The translations under genes and the position numbers were made by a program. Shown piece by piece: positions 48,647 through 57,469 of a stretch of 64,000 nt of DNA. Below the pieces are notes generated by a model. That model saw nothing but the letters and a program-made list of their open reading frames with translations. It was not told the origin of the DNA and made no database searches. The stretch lies in contig NZ_LMCP01000034.1 of NCBI RefSeq assembly GCF_001425625.1, positions 266,551 through 330,550 on the forward strand, in the 5' to 3' direction. This DNA comes from Mesorhizobium sp. Root102. GTDB taxonomy: Bacteria; Pseudomonadota; Alphaproteobacteria; Rhizobiales; Rhizobiaceae. The stretch's first letter is position 1, and each line of letters starts with the position of its first letter.

Positions 48647-50743
48647 ATGGCGCGTCAGGACAAGAAAAATCGCAGTGGAACGTTCTGGGAAAAGGCCCTG
48701 GAGCGCGCCCATCTTGGCGTCTGGGACTGGGATCTTGCGACCGGGGAGTGTTTCTATTCCGCGACCTGGGCGCGGATGCTGGGCTATGATGAAGGCGAAC
48801 TTGCCAACACCAGCGACCTGTGGCTGCAACTGACACATCCCGACGATCGCGAGCGGGCGCTGGCCAGCGGCGACCTACACATTGCCGGACAGACCGACGC
48901 CATCGAGACCGAGCTCAGGCTGAAGCACAAGCAGGGCCACTGGGTGTGGGTGCTCGATCGCGGCGGCATCGTCGAACGCGACGCGATGGGAAAACCGCTC
49001 AGGCTAATGGGCGTGCAGACCGACATCACCAAGCAGAAGGCCGCCGAAGCCGAACTCGAACAGGTCAATGTGCGCTTCCGCCTGGCGCTCGCCGCCAGCG
49101 GCACCGGCATCTGGCATTATGACCTCGCCACCAACAAGAGCTATTGGGACGCCCGCACAAGGGATATATTCGGCCTCGTCGCCGATGCCGACGAGGTGAC
49201 CGCCGATCTCTGGCATACTTTCCTGCACCCCGACGACAGGGAAGCCACCGAGCAGGCGCATTTGCCGACACCCGGCTCGGACGCAGTCACCGCCTCGCGG
49301 TACCGCATCATCAAGCGCGACGGCGTCATCCGCCACGTCGAATCGCTGGTCCGCTTCATCGCCGCCGCCGGTGCGGCTGGCCAGGTCCTTGGCACCGTGC
49401 GTGACATCACCGAGGAAAAACTGCGTGAACAGGAACTCGCCTATGCCGCCCGTCACGACGCGCTGACCGGCCTGTGGAACCGCTCCGCCTTCGACCGGCT
49501 GCTCGCCGACCATATCACGGCGGGTGCGCCTCTGGCGGTGTTCTATGTCGATCTCGACTACTTCAAGGCGCTCAACGACTTTGCCGGCCACGCCGCCGGC
49601 GACCTGGCGCTGAAGAGCGTTGCCGCCGGCATTCGCGGCTGCCTGCCGGCCGCTGCACATGCGGCGCGGCTGGGCGGCGATGAATTCGCGCTGCTGGTGC
49701 CGCATTGCGATGCCGCACAGGCCGAGCGGATCGCCGCCGCGGTGCTCGGCGCGGTGCGTGAGGCCGATCTCGGCCCGGCCGCGTCGACGCGCAAGCTGGC
49801 GGCCTCGATCGGTATCGCCTTCGTCGACGACGCGAACACTACGGTCGCCGACGCGCTAGCCTGCGCCGACGACGCCTGCTACGCGGCCAAGGCTGCTGGC
49901 CGCAACCGTTTCGCGGTGTTCTCCGCTGCAGCGGCAGCGGGATCGGGCGGGCTGAATGCCGCGCGCGTCGCCGCCGACACCGTCGATGCGATGGAAGACG
50001 GGCGGCTGAAACTGTTCGGGCAGGAAATCCATCTGCTGGGCCGGCCCTGGCAGGAAAGCCGCCATGTCGAAGTGCTGGCCAGGCTCGTCGCACGCAACGG
50101 CCGGCTGGTGCCGCCCGGCGAGTTCATTCCGGTGGCCGAGCGCTTCGGTATCGCGTCGCGGCTCGACCGCTGGATCATCCGCACCGCGCTGTCGCGGCAT
50201 GGCGCTGCACTGCGCTCGGGCGCGCTGACGCTCGGCTTCAACCTGTCGGCGCAGACGCTGAGCGATCCGCAGTTGTGGGACTTCGTCGACACCGTTATCG
50301 AAGAAACCGGGGCGCCGCATTCGGGCATCGGCTTCGAGATCACCGAAACCGCCGCCGTCACCAATTTCGACGCCGCCGAACAATTCGTGTGCAAGGCGCG
50401 CGAGCGGCACTGCCGGGTCAGCCTCGACGATTTCGGCGCCGGCATGAGCTCGTTCGAATATCTCAGGCGCTTCCCCGTCGACACGATCAAGATCGACGGT
50501 TCCTTCATCGAGCACATCACGCAAAGCCGCTTCGACCGCGAGATCGTGCTGGCCATTACCAGCATCGCCCGCAGCCTCGGCTGCGACGTGGTCGGCGAGA
50601 AGATCGAACGGCAGGACACGTTGGCGATGCTGAGCGACATGGGCGTCGCCTATGGCCAGGGATTTCTGCTGCATCGGCCGGAGCCGCTGGAGCAGATTGT
50701 CGCGCGGGCAACCAGGGTGGTGGCGGCCCGCAAGGCATCGTGA
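48647..50743 (+). CDS. PAS-PAS-GGDEF-EAL protein (cyclic-di-GMP turnover)
   Basis: The 698-aa protein has two PAS/PAC domains (about 15-130 and 140-258), a GGDEF domain (about 265-425) with an intact GGDEF at 343-347, and an EAL domain (about 440-690). The EAL signature reads EVL (475-477), but Asn532, Glu564, the DDFG pair at 594-597 and Lys615 are kept, so phosphodiesterase activity is possible though not certain. No RxxD inhibitory site precedes GGDEF. There are no membrane segments, so it is a cytoplasmic sensor that makes or breaks cyclic-di-GMP. Confidence 0.93.
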   Translation: MARQDKKNRSGTFWEKALERAHLGVWDWDLATGECFYSATWARMLGYDEGELANTSDLWLQLTHPDDRERALASGDLHIAGQTDAIETELRLKHKQGHWVWVLDRGGIVERDAMGKPLRLMGVQTDITKQKAAEAELEQVNVRFRLALAASGTGIWHYDLATNKSYWDARTRDIFGLVADADEVTADLWHTFLHPDDREATEQAHLPTPGSDAVTASRYRIIKRDGVIRHVESLVRFIAAAGAAGQVLGTVRDITEEKLREQELAYAARHDALTGLWNRSAFDRLLADHITAGAPLAVFYVDLDYFKALNDFAGHAAGDLALKSVAAGIRGCLPAAAHAARLGGDEFALLVPHCDAAQAERIAAAVLGAVREADLGPAASTRKLAASIGIAFVDDANTTVADALACADDACYAAKAAGRNRFAVFSAAAAAGSGGLNAARVAADTVDAMEDGRLKLFGQEIHLLGRPWQESRHVEVLARLVARNGRLVPPGEFIPVAERFGIASRLDRWIIRTALSRHGAALRSGALTLGFNLSAQTLSDPQLWDFVDTVIEETGAPHSGIGFEITETAAVTNFDAAEQFVCKARERHCRVSLDDFGAGMSSFEYLRRFPVDTIKIDGSFIEHITQSRFDREIVLAITSIARSLGCDVVGEKIERQDTLAMLSDMGVAYGQGFLLHRPEPLEQIVARATRVVAARKAS

Positions 50744-50786
50744 TCCAAGGAGATTCAGGCCGGGCCGGCCTGAATCTCAACATATT

Positions 50787-50996
50787 CTATCCGGTTCGCC
50801 GCGTCGTCGGTTGCGGAAACTCCAGTACTCCAGCTTCGGATGGCCTGTGCTGCGCTTCCGCCACTGTTTCGATCAACAGATCGAGGGCGTCACAGGCCGT
50901 GCGGCTCGTCTCGTCATTGCCCTGCAGATAGTGATAGGCGCGTTCGAGGTGGATGCGGGCGGCTGAAAAATCGCTGGTCAATGGTCTCTCCATCAT
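50787..50996 (-). CDS. Small hypothetical protein
   Basis: The 69-aa product starts MMERPLTSDFSAARIHLERA and is helical (AYHYLQGNDETSRTACDALDLLIETVAEAQ). A GGGTGGG site precedes the start; two ATGs are adjacent. It is convergent with the GGDEF-EAL gene, 43 bp beyond its stop. The sequence looks genuinely coding, but I do not know the family. Confidence 0.6.
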   Translation of the reverse strand: MMERPLTSDFSAARIHLERAYHYLQGNDETSRTACDALDLLIETVAEAQHRPSEAGVLEFPQPTTRRTG

Positions 50997-51249
50997 CCCA
51001 CCCTAAAATACCTTGCCGGAGGCGAGGGAACGCCGGGTAAATATCCACAGGCGGCTTTTATTCAAATGCTGTCCAATGTTGTGGGAAGAGACCTTGGGAC
51101 GCTGCGGCCTTGCCTTTCAATGTTGCAGGGAAGGGCGCCGCCAGCGACGCAGTTCCACGGCCGCGCTGTCAGGACAGACGCGGCCCAACTCTTTGCCATG
51201 CCGTGCCGCACAGCTACACTGCGGCCTCCCTTTGTCCGAGGTAAGACCG

Positions 51250-51975
51250 ATGATCGTCCAGGCCTGCATCAACGGTGCGCGTCCGCGCGATTTTCATCCT
51301 CAGTTGCCGCTGACTGCCGAGGCGATGGCGAGCGACGCTGCCGTCTGCGTCGCCGCAGGTGGGGCCGAACTGCACATCCACCCGCGCGGCGCTGACGGCG
51401 GCGAAAGCCTGGCCGCCGTCAATGCCGCCGTGCTGGCGGTGCGCCGGGCCTGTCCCGGCACGCTGGTCGGCGTCTCAACCGGCGCCTGGATCGAGAACGA
51501 TGTCGAGCGGACCCGAGAGGCGATCGCCGGCTGGCGGGAATTGCCCGACTATGCCTCGGTCAATCTGTCGGAGGCAGACGCGCCCGCCGTGATGGAGCTG
51601 CTGCGACTGCGTGGTGTCGGCATCGAGGCCGGGCTTGCCGCGGTCGCCGATGCAGAGCGCTTCGTCGGCCTTGCCGATCATGACCGGGTGCTGCGTATCC
51701 TGATCGAGATAGACATCCAGGACCTGCCGGCGGCGCTGGACCAGGCGCACGGCATTGCCGCGGTGCTCGAACGCGCCGGAGTGCGGCGGCCGATCCTGCT
51801 GCACGGCGTCGACGCCACCGTCTGGCCCTTCGTCGCGCTTGCGTATCAAAAGCGCTGGTCGACGCGGGTCGGGCTGGAAGACGGCAACACGCTTGCGGAC
51901 GGAACGACAGCGAAGGACAATGCGGAAATCGTCGCTGCGGCCGTGGCGATCTTTCGCGGTGCGCCTGCGGTCTGA
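51250..51975 (+). CDS. BKACE (DUF849) family beta-keto acid cleavage enzyme-like protein
   Basis: The 241-aa protein starts MIVQACINGARPRDFHPQLP. The segment AAGGAELHIHPRGADGGESL near residues 35-55 carries the metal-binding His pair of the BKACE family. The second-half strands (GVGIEAGLAAVADAERFV, RPILLHGVDATVWPF and STRVGLEDGNTL) complete the TIM barrel. Members condense or cleave beta-keto acids with acetyl-CoA. It is shorter than typical members (about 275-310 aa), so part of the lid may be missing. It is convergent with the acyl-CoA ligase. Confidence 0.82.
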   Translation: MIVQACINGARPRDFHPQLPLTAEAMASDAAVCVAAGGAELHIHPRGADGGESLAAVNAAVLAVRRACPGTLVGVSTGAWIENDVERTREAIAGWRELPDYASVNLSEADAPAVMELLRLRGVGIEAGLAAVADAERFVGLADHDRVLRILIEIDIQDLPAALDQAHGIAAVLERAGVRRPILLHGVDATVWPFVALAYQKRWSTRVGLEDGNTLADGTTAKDNAEIVAAAVAIFRGAPAV

Positions 51976-51984
51976 ACGACGCCC

Positions 51985-53499
51985 TCAGGTCTGCCCGCTG
52001 GCCGGTGCTGTCCAGCTGCGCAAAATGTGTTTCTGGATCTTGCCGGATGCGGTGCGCGGCAGCGCATCGGTGAGCAAAAACTCCTTCGGCACCTTGTAGC
52101 GGGCGATGCGGGCACCGCAGTGGCTTGCCAGGTCAGCCGGATCGACAACGCAACCGGTTTTCACCACGACAAAGGCGCACCCGACTTCGCCCCAGCGCTT
52201 GTCGGCGACGCCGATCACGGCTGCTTCGGCGATGTCGGGATGGTCGAGCAGCACCGTCTCGACCTCGACCGGATAGACATTCTCGCCGCCGGAAATGAAC
52301 ATGTCCTTGCGGCGGTCGACGAGCGTGACAAAGCCTTCTTCATCCTGCCACCCGATGTCGCCGGTGCGGAACCAGCCATCGGCGGTGAAGGCACGCGCGG
52401 TCTCGTCCGGCCGGTTCCAGTAGCCTGATGTGATGCTGGGACCGGACAGCCATAGCTCGCCTGGTTCCCCGGCCGCGACATCGCGGCCAGCGTCGTCGAC
52501 GATGCGCAGGCCGATGGTCGGCGCCGGCAGGCCCGCCGAGCCCGCCTTGCTGGCGATGCGGTCGGCCTCGATAGGCATGCCGAGCACGGTGCCGGCTTCA
52601 GTCATGCCGAAGCCGTCGACCATGCGCACACCTTGTGCCAGCCACCAGTTGATGTCGGCCGCCGGATTGGGCGCGCCGCCGGTGAAGATGGCGGTGAGCG
52701 CGGTCCAATTCGAAGGCGCAAAATCGGCATGGTCGCGCAGCATCCTGGCCATCTGCGGTACACAGAAATAATGGGTGACGCCGAGCGTGGGATCGGCCAG
52801 GCGACGATTGGTGAGGCCGGCGTCGAAGCCGGGCGAGATCAGCACCGTGCCACCCTGCAGCAGCGGCGGACGCAGGCTGGTGATGAGGCCGATGACATGG
52901 AACATCGGCGCGTCGCAGAGGAAGACGCTGGCATTGCCGACGCGTCCCAGCACGCCGAAATTGACTGCGGTGGCGAAGGCGTTGGCCTCGGTGACGACGA
53001 CCCCTTTCGGCCGGCCTGACGTGCCCGACGTGTAGAGGATGATCGACGGCGCATCGCTGGCCGGCAAAGGACGGCGCGGTGCCGGGACCTGTGTCTCGAC
53101 TGCCGCCGCGAAGGCCGCGACTTCGCTTGGCACGCAGCCCTTGGGCGTTGCCATCTCAAGGGCGGTGTCATGCAGCAGCAGCACCGGATCGCAATCGGCC
53201 AGGATCGCGTGCTGTTCGGCATTGGCGAGCCGCCAGTTGAGCGGCACGAAGACAGCGCCGAGCCGCATCGCGGCCTGCTGCAGGATAAGCAGGTCTGCGC
53301 TGTTGCGGGCAAGCGTGGCGATGCGCTGCCCTTGTTCGATGCCATGGCCGGTTTCGAGCACGGCGACGGCGCGCTGGATGGCCTCGTCAAGCGCGGCATA
53401 GGTCCAGCGCCGGCCGGATGCCAGGTCGACACAGGCAACACGATCCGGCTGCGTCCTGGCGTGCAGGGCCACGGGATCGGATGTCGTCCAGGCCGGCAT
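51985..53499 (-). CDS. Acyl-CoA ligase, feruloyl/p-coumaroyl-CoA synthetase-like
   Basis: The 504-aa protein is an adenylate-forming enzyme. It has the P-loop-like IILYTSGTSGRPKGVVVTEAN near residues 153-173, DGFGMTEAGTVLGMP near 294-308, GWFRTGDIGWQDEEGFVTLVDRRKDMFISGGENVYPVEVE near 376-415 and the catalytic Lys region PRTASGKIQKHILR at the end. Its neighbour encodes a hydroxycinnamoyl-CoA hydratase/lyase, so the substrate is probably p-coumarate, ferulate or caffeate, activated in the cytoplasm. It is the second gene of the leftward set. Confidence 0.9.
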   Translation of the reverse strand: MPAWTTSDPVALHARTQPDRVACVDLASGRRWTYAALDEAIQRAVAVLETGHGIEQGQRIATLARNSADLLILQQAAMRLGAVFVPLNWRLANAEQHAILADCDPVLLLHDTALEMATPKGCVPSEVAAFAAAVETQVPAPRRPLPASDAPSIILYTSGTSGRPKGVVVTEANAFATAVNFGVLGRVGNASVFLCDAPMFHVIGLITSLRPPLLQGGTVLISPGFDAGLTNRRLADPTLGVTHYFCVPQMARMLRDHADFAPSNWTALTAIFTGGAPNPAADINWWLAQGVRMVDGFGMTEAGTVLGMPIEADRIASKAGSAGLPAPTIGLRIVDDAGRDVAAGEPGELWLSGPSITSGYWNRPDETARAFTADGWFRTGDIGWQDEEGFVTLVDRRKDMFISGGENVYPVEVETVLLDHPDIAEAAVIGVADKRWGEVGCAFVVVKTGCVVDPADLASHCGARIARYKVPKEFLLTDALPRTASGKIQKHILRSWTAPASGQT

Positions 53500-53537
53500 T
53501 CGCAGCTCCTCCCCAGGATTGCCTTATGCTTGCACGA

Positions 53538-54353
53538 TCACCTTGCCTTGTCGTAGGCGGCAAGGCCGGGCTTGTAGCTCTTCTCGTCGATGAACTGGCG
53601 AATGCCCTCCTTGCGGCCGTCATTGTCGTAGGAATTGGCCGCTTCCTGCGCCCGGACCAGATAATCCTCGGCATTGTCATAGGTCATCTCGGCGACGCGG
53701 CGGATGGCGTCTTTGGTCGCCTTCAGGGCAATCGGGTTCTTCTTCAGCAGGATGGTCGCAACCTCGGTGACACGTGCCTTCAGGTCCGCCAGCGGCAGGC
53801 TTTCATTGACCAGCTTCCAGGCGGCGGCCTTCCTGCCGTCGATGAGCTCGCCGGTCAGCGCGTGGTACATGGCATCGCGCATCGACAGGAGGTCGACCAC
53901 CACCTTGGTGGCGCCGCCGCCGGGCAGGATGCCCCAATTGATCTCGGACAGAGCGAACTGCGCTTCGTCGGCGGCAAAGGCAAGGTCGCAAGCGAAGAGC
54001 GGGCCATAGCCGCCGCCAAAACACCAGCCATTGACCATGGCGATGGTCGGCTTGCCGTACCAGCGCAAGCGCCGCCACCAACCATAGGCTTCGGATTGCG
54101 CCTTGCGGATGGCGCCAAGACCCTTGGCCTCGGTCTCGCGAAAATACTCCTTGAGGTCCATGCCCGCCGACCAGGCGCTGCCTTCGCCGGACAGCACGAG
54201 CACGCCGACATCGTCGCGGAATTCAAGCTCGTCGAGAACCTCCATCATACGCCGGTTGAGCGCCGGGTTCATGCAATTGCGCTTGTCCGGCCGGTTGAAG
54301 CGCACCCAGGCGATGCCGTTCTCGACGTCGAAGGCAACGGTCTCTTCGGTCAC
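53538..54353 (-). CDS. p-Hydroxycinnamoyl-CoA hydratase/lyase
   Basis: The 271-aa crotonase-family protein has long runs that I recognise from the Pseudomonas enzyme: AGMDLKEYFRE, KPTIAMVNGWCFGGGYGPL, ACDLAFAADEAQFALSEINWGI and the end SYKPGLAAYDKAR. The residues matching the known active site are present as Tyr70, Glu137 and Tyr231. The enzyme hydrates feruloyl- or coumaroyl-CoA and splits it to vanillin or 4-hydroxybenzaldehyde plus acetyl-CoA. The start is GTG 54353 after GGGAGGA. It is followed at 38 bp by the ligase and divergent from the MarR gene. Confidence 0.93.
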   Translation of the reverse strand: MTEETVAFDVENGIAWVRFNRPDKRNCMNPALNRRMMEVLDELEFRDDVGVLVLSGEGSAWSAGMDLKEYFRETEAKGLGAIRKAQSEAYGWWRRLRWYGKPTIAMVNGWCFGGGYGPLFACDLAFAADEAQFALSEINWGILPGGGATKVVVDLLSMRDAMYHALTGELIDGRKAAAWKLVNESLPLADLKARVTEVATILLKKNPIALKATKDAIRRVAEMTYDNAEDYLVRAQEAANSYDNDGRKEGIRQFIDEKSYKPGLAAYDKAR

Positions 54354-54384
54354 GGTAAGGTCCTCCCGTTTCGCTTGGCAAGTT

Positions 54385-54423
54385 GCTATGCGCCATAGCT
54401 ATCATATTTGCTATGTCGCATAG
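54385..54423. promoter_or_regulatory. Twin palindromes, probable MarR (CouR/FerR-type) operators
   Basis: GCTATG-CGC-CATAGC (54385-54399) and CTATG-TCG-CATAG (54411-54423) have centres 25 bp apart. They lie in the 117-bp gap between the divergent hydratase/lyase and MarR genes. Two phased sites of the same type would suit a MarR dimer on each. In other hydroxycinnamate clusters the MarR regulator releases DNA when the CoA thioester binds. Confidence 0.8.
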
Positions 54424-54470
54424 TCTTTTTTGCTTGACAAGAGGGGATGTTCGCGGCGATCGGTTGAAGC

Positions 54471-54923
54471 ATGGAAAAGGCACGGCTCCGCACCAGTCCC
54501 GAAGAGGCGCTCGACGCGCAGATCGGCTACAATCTGAGGCGCGCCTCGTCACTCGCGCTCAATGATTTCGCGGTCGAGATGGGTGACGCGGCGCTGCGCC
54601 CTGTCACCTATGGTATGCTGGCGCTGATCGACGAAAAGCCCGGCATCCGCGCCGCGGAACTGTGCCGCCTGCTCGGCATGAAGAGCGCCAACATGGCGCC
54701 GCTGCTTGCCGAACTTGACGAGCGCGGGCTTGTCGAACGCGACGACCATGCCGGCGACAAACGCGTGCAGATGCTCGCCCTGACGCCGGCCGCAAAAGAG
54801 GCGATGCCCGGATGGCGGCAACAGGTGCGCCGGCACGAGGACCGGTTCCTGCATCGGCTGACAAAGAAGGAACGGGCGACGCTGCTTCGGTTGCTGCGCC
54901 TGATCTGGACCGACGAAGATTGA
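54471..54923 (+). CDS. MarR family transcriptional regulator of the hydroxycinnamate genes
   Basis: The 150-aa protein starts MEKARLRTSPEEALDAQIGY. It has the MarR winged-helix core: ALRPVTYGMLALIDEKPGIRAAELCRLLGMKSANMAPLLAELDERGLVERDDHAGDKRVQMLALTPAAKEAM. It is divergent from the hydratase/lyase and ligase genes, with two palindromic sites in between, so it is probably their repressor with a cinnamoyl-CoA ligand. A more specific name cannot be given. Confidence 0.9.
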   Translation: MEKARLRTSPEEALDAQIGYNLRRASSLALNDFAVEMGDAALRPVTYGMLALIDEKPGIRAAELCRLLGMKSANMAPLLAELDERGLVERDDHAGDKRVQMLALTPAAKEAMPGWRQQVRRHEDRFLHRLTKKERATLLRLLRLIWTDED

Positions 54924-54956
54924 GGGCTACCTCAGCGCTCAAGCAGGGGTGTGGAA

Positions 54957-54991
54957 GTTTCTGAAATAGGCGCGCCTCTTATTTCAGAAAC
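54957..54991. promoter_or_regulatory. 12-bp inverted repeat upstream of fic
   Basis: GTTTCTGAAATA (54957-54968) and TATTTCAGAAAC (54980-54991) are exact reverse complements with an 11-bp spacer. The unit TTTCTGAAATA returns at 55070-55080, overlapping the fic start, and a weaker form, TTGCAGAAA, occurs at about 55052. The cluster looks like a multi-site operator. Confidence 0.7.
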
Positions 54992-55068
54992 CTGGTCTGA
55001 AAATGAAATAGCTGTTGGAAGTCGACCGAATCTGACATATGGATTTTCTTATTGCAGAAATGAGGGTA

Positions 55069-55080
55069 TTTTCTGAAATA
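55069..55080 (+). promoter_or_regulatory. Third TTTCTGAAATA half-site at the fic start
   Basis: TTTTCTGAAATA ends with the A of the ATG at 55080. Binding here would directly block translation start or RNA polymerase. It matches the arms of the inverted repeat at 54957-54991. Confidence 0.55.
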
Positions 55081-56228
55081 TGGAACTGTCGACCTATAGG
55101 GCGGGGCGCTATGAAAAGCGATTAGAGTACCGCAGTTTCGTGCCGACCTCGATCAATCATCCCTGGATAGTCTCCGACCCTGAAGTTATAGACGTCCTTG
55201 GTCGAGCCGACCGTGCCTTGGGCGAATTGAACGCGTTCGCGCAACTCGTCCCTGACATTGATTTCTTCATCAGTATGTATGTCGCGAAGGAGGCCACGCA
55301 ATCGAGCCGCATCGAGGGTACCCAGACCAATATCGAGGACGCCTTCAAGCAGATGGAGGACCTGTCTCCGGAAGCACGCGACGACTGGGGCGAAGTGCAG
55401 AATTACATCCAGGCGATCAATAGCGCCATTGCCAGTTTGGACCGCCTGCCTTTCTCCAACAGGCTTCTGAAAGAAACACACGCCATCCTCATGCAAGGTG
55501 TGCGCGGCGAAACCAAACAGCCTGGCGAATTTCGAGCCAGTCAGAACTGGATCGGCGTAAGCTTAAGAAACGCTGTGTTCGTGCCCCCGCATCATGAGCA
55601 CGTATCTGAACTTATGAGCGACATGGAGAAATTCATCCATGACGACAGCCTGCGCGTGCCGCCGCTGATCCGCATCGCGATTGCCCACTATCAATTCGAG
55701 ACCATCCATCCGTTCCTAGACGGCAACGGCCGGTTGGGCCGCCTTATGATCTCACTTTACCTTGCCTCGCAGGGTCTCCTTGTCAAACCGGCGCTTTACC
55801 TTTCGGATTATTTCGAACGCAACAAGACCGCCTACATCGATCACCTTATGGCAGTGCGCGAAGGCAACCACATGCGCGACTGGTTGATCTTCTTCCTCTA
55901 CGGAGTTGAAGAGACGGCGCGTGCGTCCGCCGATGTGTTTCGCCAGATTCTGGTGCTTAAGGAGCGGATAGAGCGCGAAACGCTGCCGCGTTTCAGTCAT
56001 CGCCGTCAAGGAAACGCGCAACGGCTTGTAAGGCATCTCTACAAACGACCGTTGATTGACGTGAAAGGCGTCGCCGTTCTGCTGGATACGACGACAAACA
56101 CAGCCACGTCGTTGATTGCTGATTTCATGAGCCACGGTGTGCTGGTTGAGGTGACGGGCCAAAGGCGCAATCGGCTTTTCGTGTTCGAACGATACCTCCA
56201 GCTCTTTGAAAGACGCAGAGGTAGCTGA
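55080..56228 (+). CDS. Fic family protein (probable AMPylator) with C-terminal winged helix
   Basis: The 382-aa protein has an N-terminal Fic_N part (about 1-90), the Fic motif HPFLDGNGRLGR at 210-221, and a C-terminal winged-helix region (about 300-375; KGVAVLLDTTTNTATSLIADFMSHGVLVEV). The N-terminal SSRIEG at 75-80 fits the inhibitory (S/T)xxxE(G/N) helix, so it is probably a self-inhibited class II enzyme. Fic proteins transfer AMP or other groups to target proteins. Codon use and GC content look lower than in neighbours, suggesting acquisition. No antitoxin gene adjoins it. Confidence 0.9.
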   Translation: MELSTYRAGRYEKRLEYRSFVPTSINHPWIVSDPEVIDVLGRADRALGELNAFAQLVPDIDFFISMYVAKEATQSSRIEGTQTNIEDAFKQMEDLSPEARDDWGEVQNYIQAINSAIASLDRLPFSNRLLKETHAILMQGVRGETKQPGEFRASQNWIGVSLRNAVFVPPHHEHVSELMSDMEKFIHDDSLRVPPLIRIAIAHYQFETIHPFLDGNGRLGRLMISLYLASQGLLVKPALYLSDYFERNKTAYIDHLMAVREGNHMRDWLIFFLYGVEETARASADVFRQILVLKERIERETLPRFSHRRQGNAQRLVRHLYKRPLIDVKGVAVLLDTTTNTATSLIADFMSHGVLVEVTGQRRNRLFVFERYLQLFERRRGS

Positions 56229-56287
56229 CGTCCGCCGTCTTATCTCTCTGTGAAAGCTGCCGATCGATACCTCCTTGCTGGAGGTCA

Positions 56288-57424
56288 TCACCCCAGAATG
56301 ATCTGGATCGCCTTGTCGACCACCGGATGCAAGCCGCTGGCCTGGAAGGACAGCCGGTTGCCGGAACCGACATTGCTGGTCATGGCAATGGTCAGCCCCG
56401 AGAGCGGGTCGTGCAGCATGACGGCGACGTAGCCGGGAATGCTGCCCTGGTGGCCGTAGAAGGCGTGGTCGGCATAGGCGCTCTGGAACATGCCGGCACC
56501 GGTTTCGCGCATGCGCGTGCCGGGGAAACTCGCCGGCACACGGCCTTCGAACATCTCGGCGAAGAAGGGCCGCGACAGCAACTTTCCGGAAAACAGGCCG
56601 CGCATGAAGCTCACCATGTCGAACGGCGTCGACACCATATCGCCGCAGCCATAGGCGGCGCCGAACGGGAAGGAATCGGAAGAATCCTGCAAGTCGTCGG
56701 AATAGGGCAGCACGCCGTCCATGCGCCACATCTCGCCGCCCGAGGCGATGTCGGTGGGCGCATTCGCCGCCGGCGGCGGCCGGTGGTAGTAGCCGCGCAC
56801 CATCGACTTTTCCGGAAAGGCCTCGGTGGCCGGCGACCACGTGTTTGTCAGGCCGAGCGGCTGCAGCACCGCGCTTCTGACGTAGCCGCCCAGCGGCTGG
56901 CCGGAGACAGCCTCGATCACCATGCCGGCAAGCACATAGCCGGTGTTGTTGTAGACGGCGGCACCGCCCGGCGCCTTCTGCTTGTCGGAAGCGAAGGCGA
57001 TGTCGACCAGCTGTTGCGGCGTCCACTGCCGGCTCGGGTCCATCGGAATGTAATATTCGAACTCCGGCAGGCCGCTGCGATGGTTGATCAACTGGCGCAC
57101 CGAAATGGCGCCGGCACCCGGCAGGTCGGGAAACCAGGAGGCGATCGGCGCGCCGAGATCGAGCTTGCCGTCCTGGGCGAGCTTGACCAGGGCCGCGGCA
57201 ACGAAGGTCTTGGTGCAGCTGCCGATCTTGAACAGGCGGTCGGGCGAGACGGCAACGCCATGCTCCCGGTCGGCGAGGCCGGCGGTGAGGGCGGTTGGTG
57301 CGGCGCCTGTCGAGTAGGCCAGCGACGCGCCCACCGCGCCGTCGGCGAGATAGGTATTCAGGAGGGCGTTCAGGTCTTCACGCATGGATTCTGCTTTCGC
57401 CGCTAAATTGCTGGTTTCATACAT
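56288..57424 (-). CDS. Serine hydrolase of the beta-lactamase/D-aminopeptidase type
   Basis: The 378-aa protein has the three class C beta-lactamase motifs: Ser69-Cys-Thr-Lys72 (GSCTKTF), Tyr158-Asn-Asn160 (VYNNTG) and a later GHQG as the third motif. No signal peptide is seen, so it is probably cytoplasmic. It is the last gene of a leftward set with a dipeptide-binding protein and an FAD amino-acid oxidoreductase, which fits a D-amino-acid peptidase (D-aminopeptidase or alkaline D-peptidase type). Confidence 0.83.
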   Translation of the reverse strand: MYETSNLAAKAESMREDLNALLNTYLADGAVGASLAYSTGAAPTALTAGLADREHGVAVSPDRLFKIGSCTKTFVAAALVKLAQDGKLDLGAPIASWFPDLPGAGAISVRQLINHRSGLPEFEYYIPMDPSRQWTPQQLVDIAFASDKQKAPGGAAVYNNTGYVLAGMVIEAVSGQPLGGYVRSAVLQPLGLTNTWSPATEAFPEKSMVRGYYHRPPPAANAPTDIASGGEMWRMDGVLPYSDDLQDSSDSFPFGAAYGCGDMVSTPFDMVSFMRGLFSGKLLSRPFFAEMFEGRVPASFPGTRMRETGAGMFQSAYADHAFYGHQGSIPGYVAVMLHDPLSGLTIAMTSNVGSGNRLSFQASGLHPVVDKAIQIILG

Positions 57425-57469
57425 GTCGGTGCGCCCTCGAGCCGAACCCGAGGGCAGGGCCGCCAAGCT

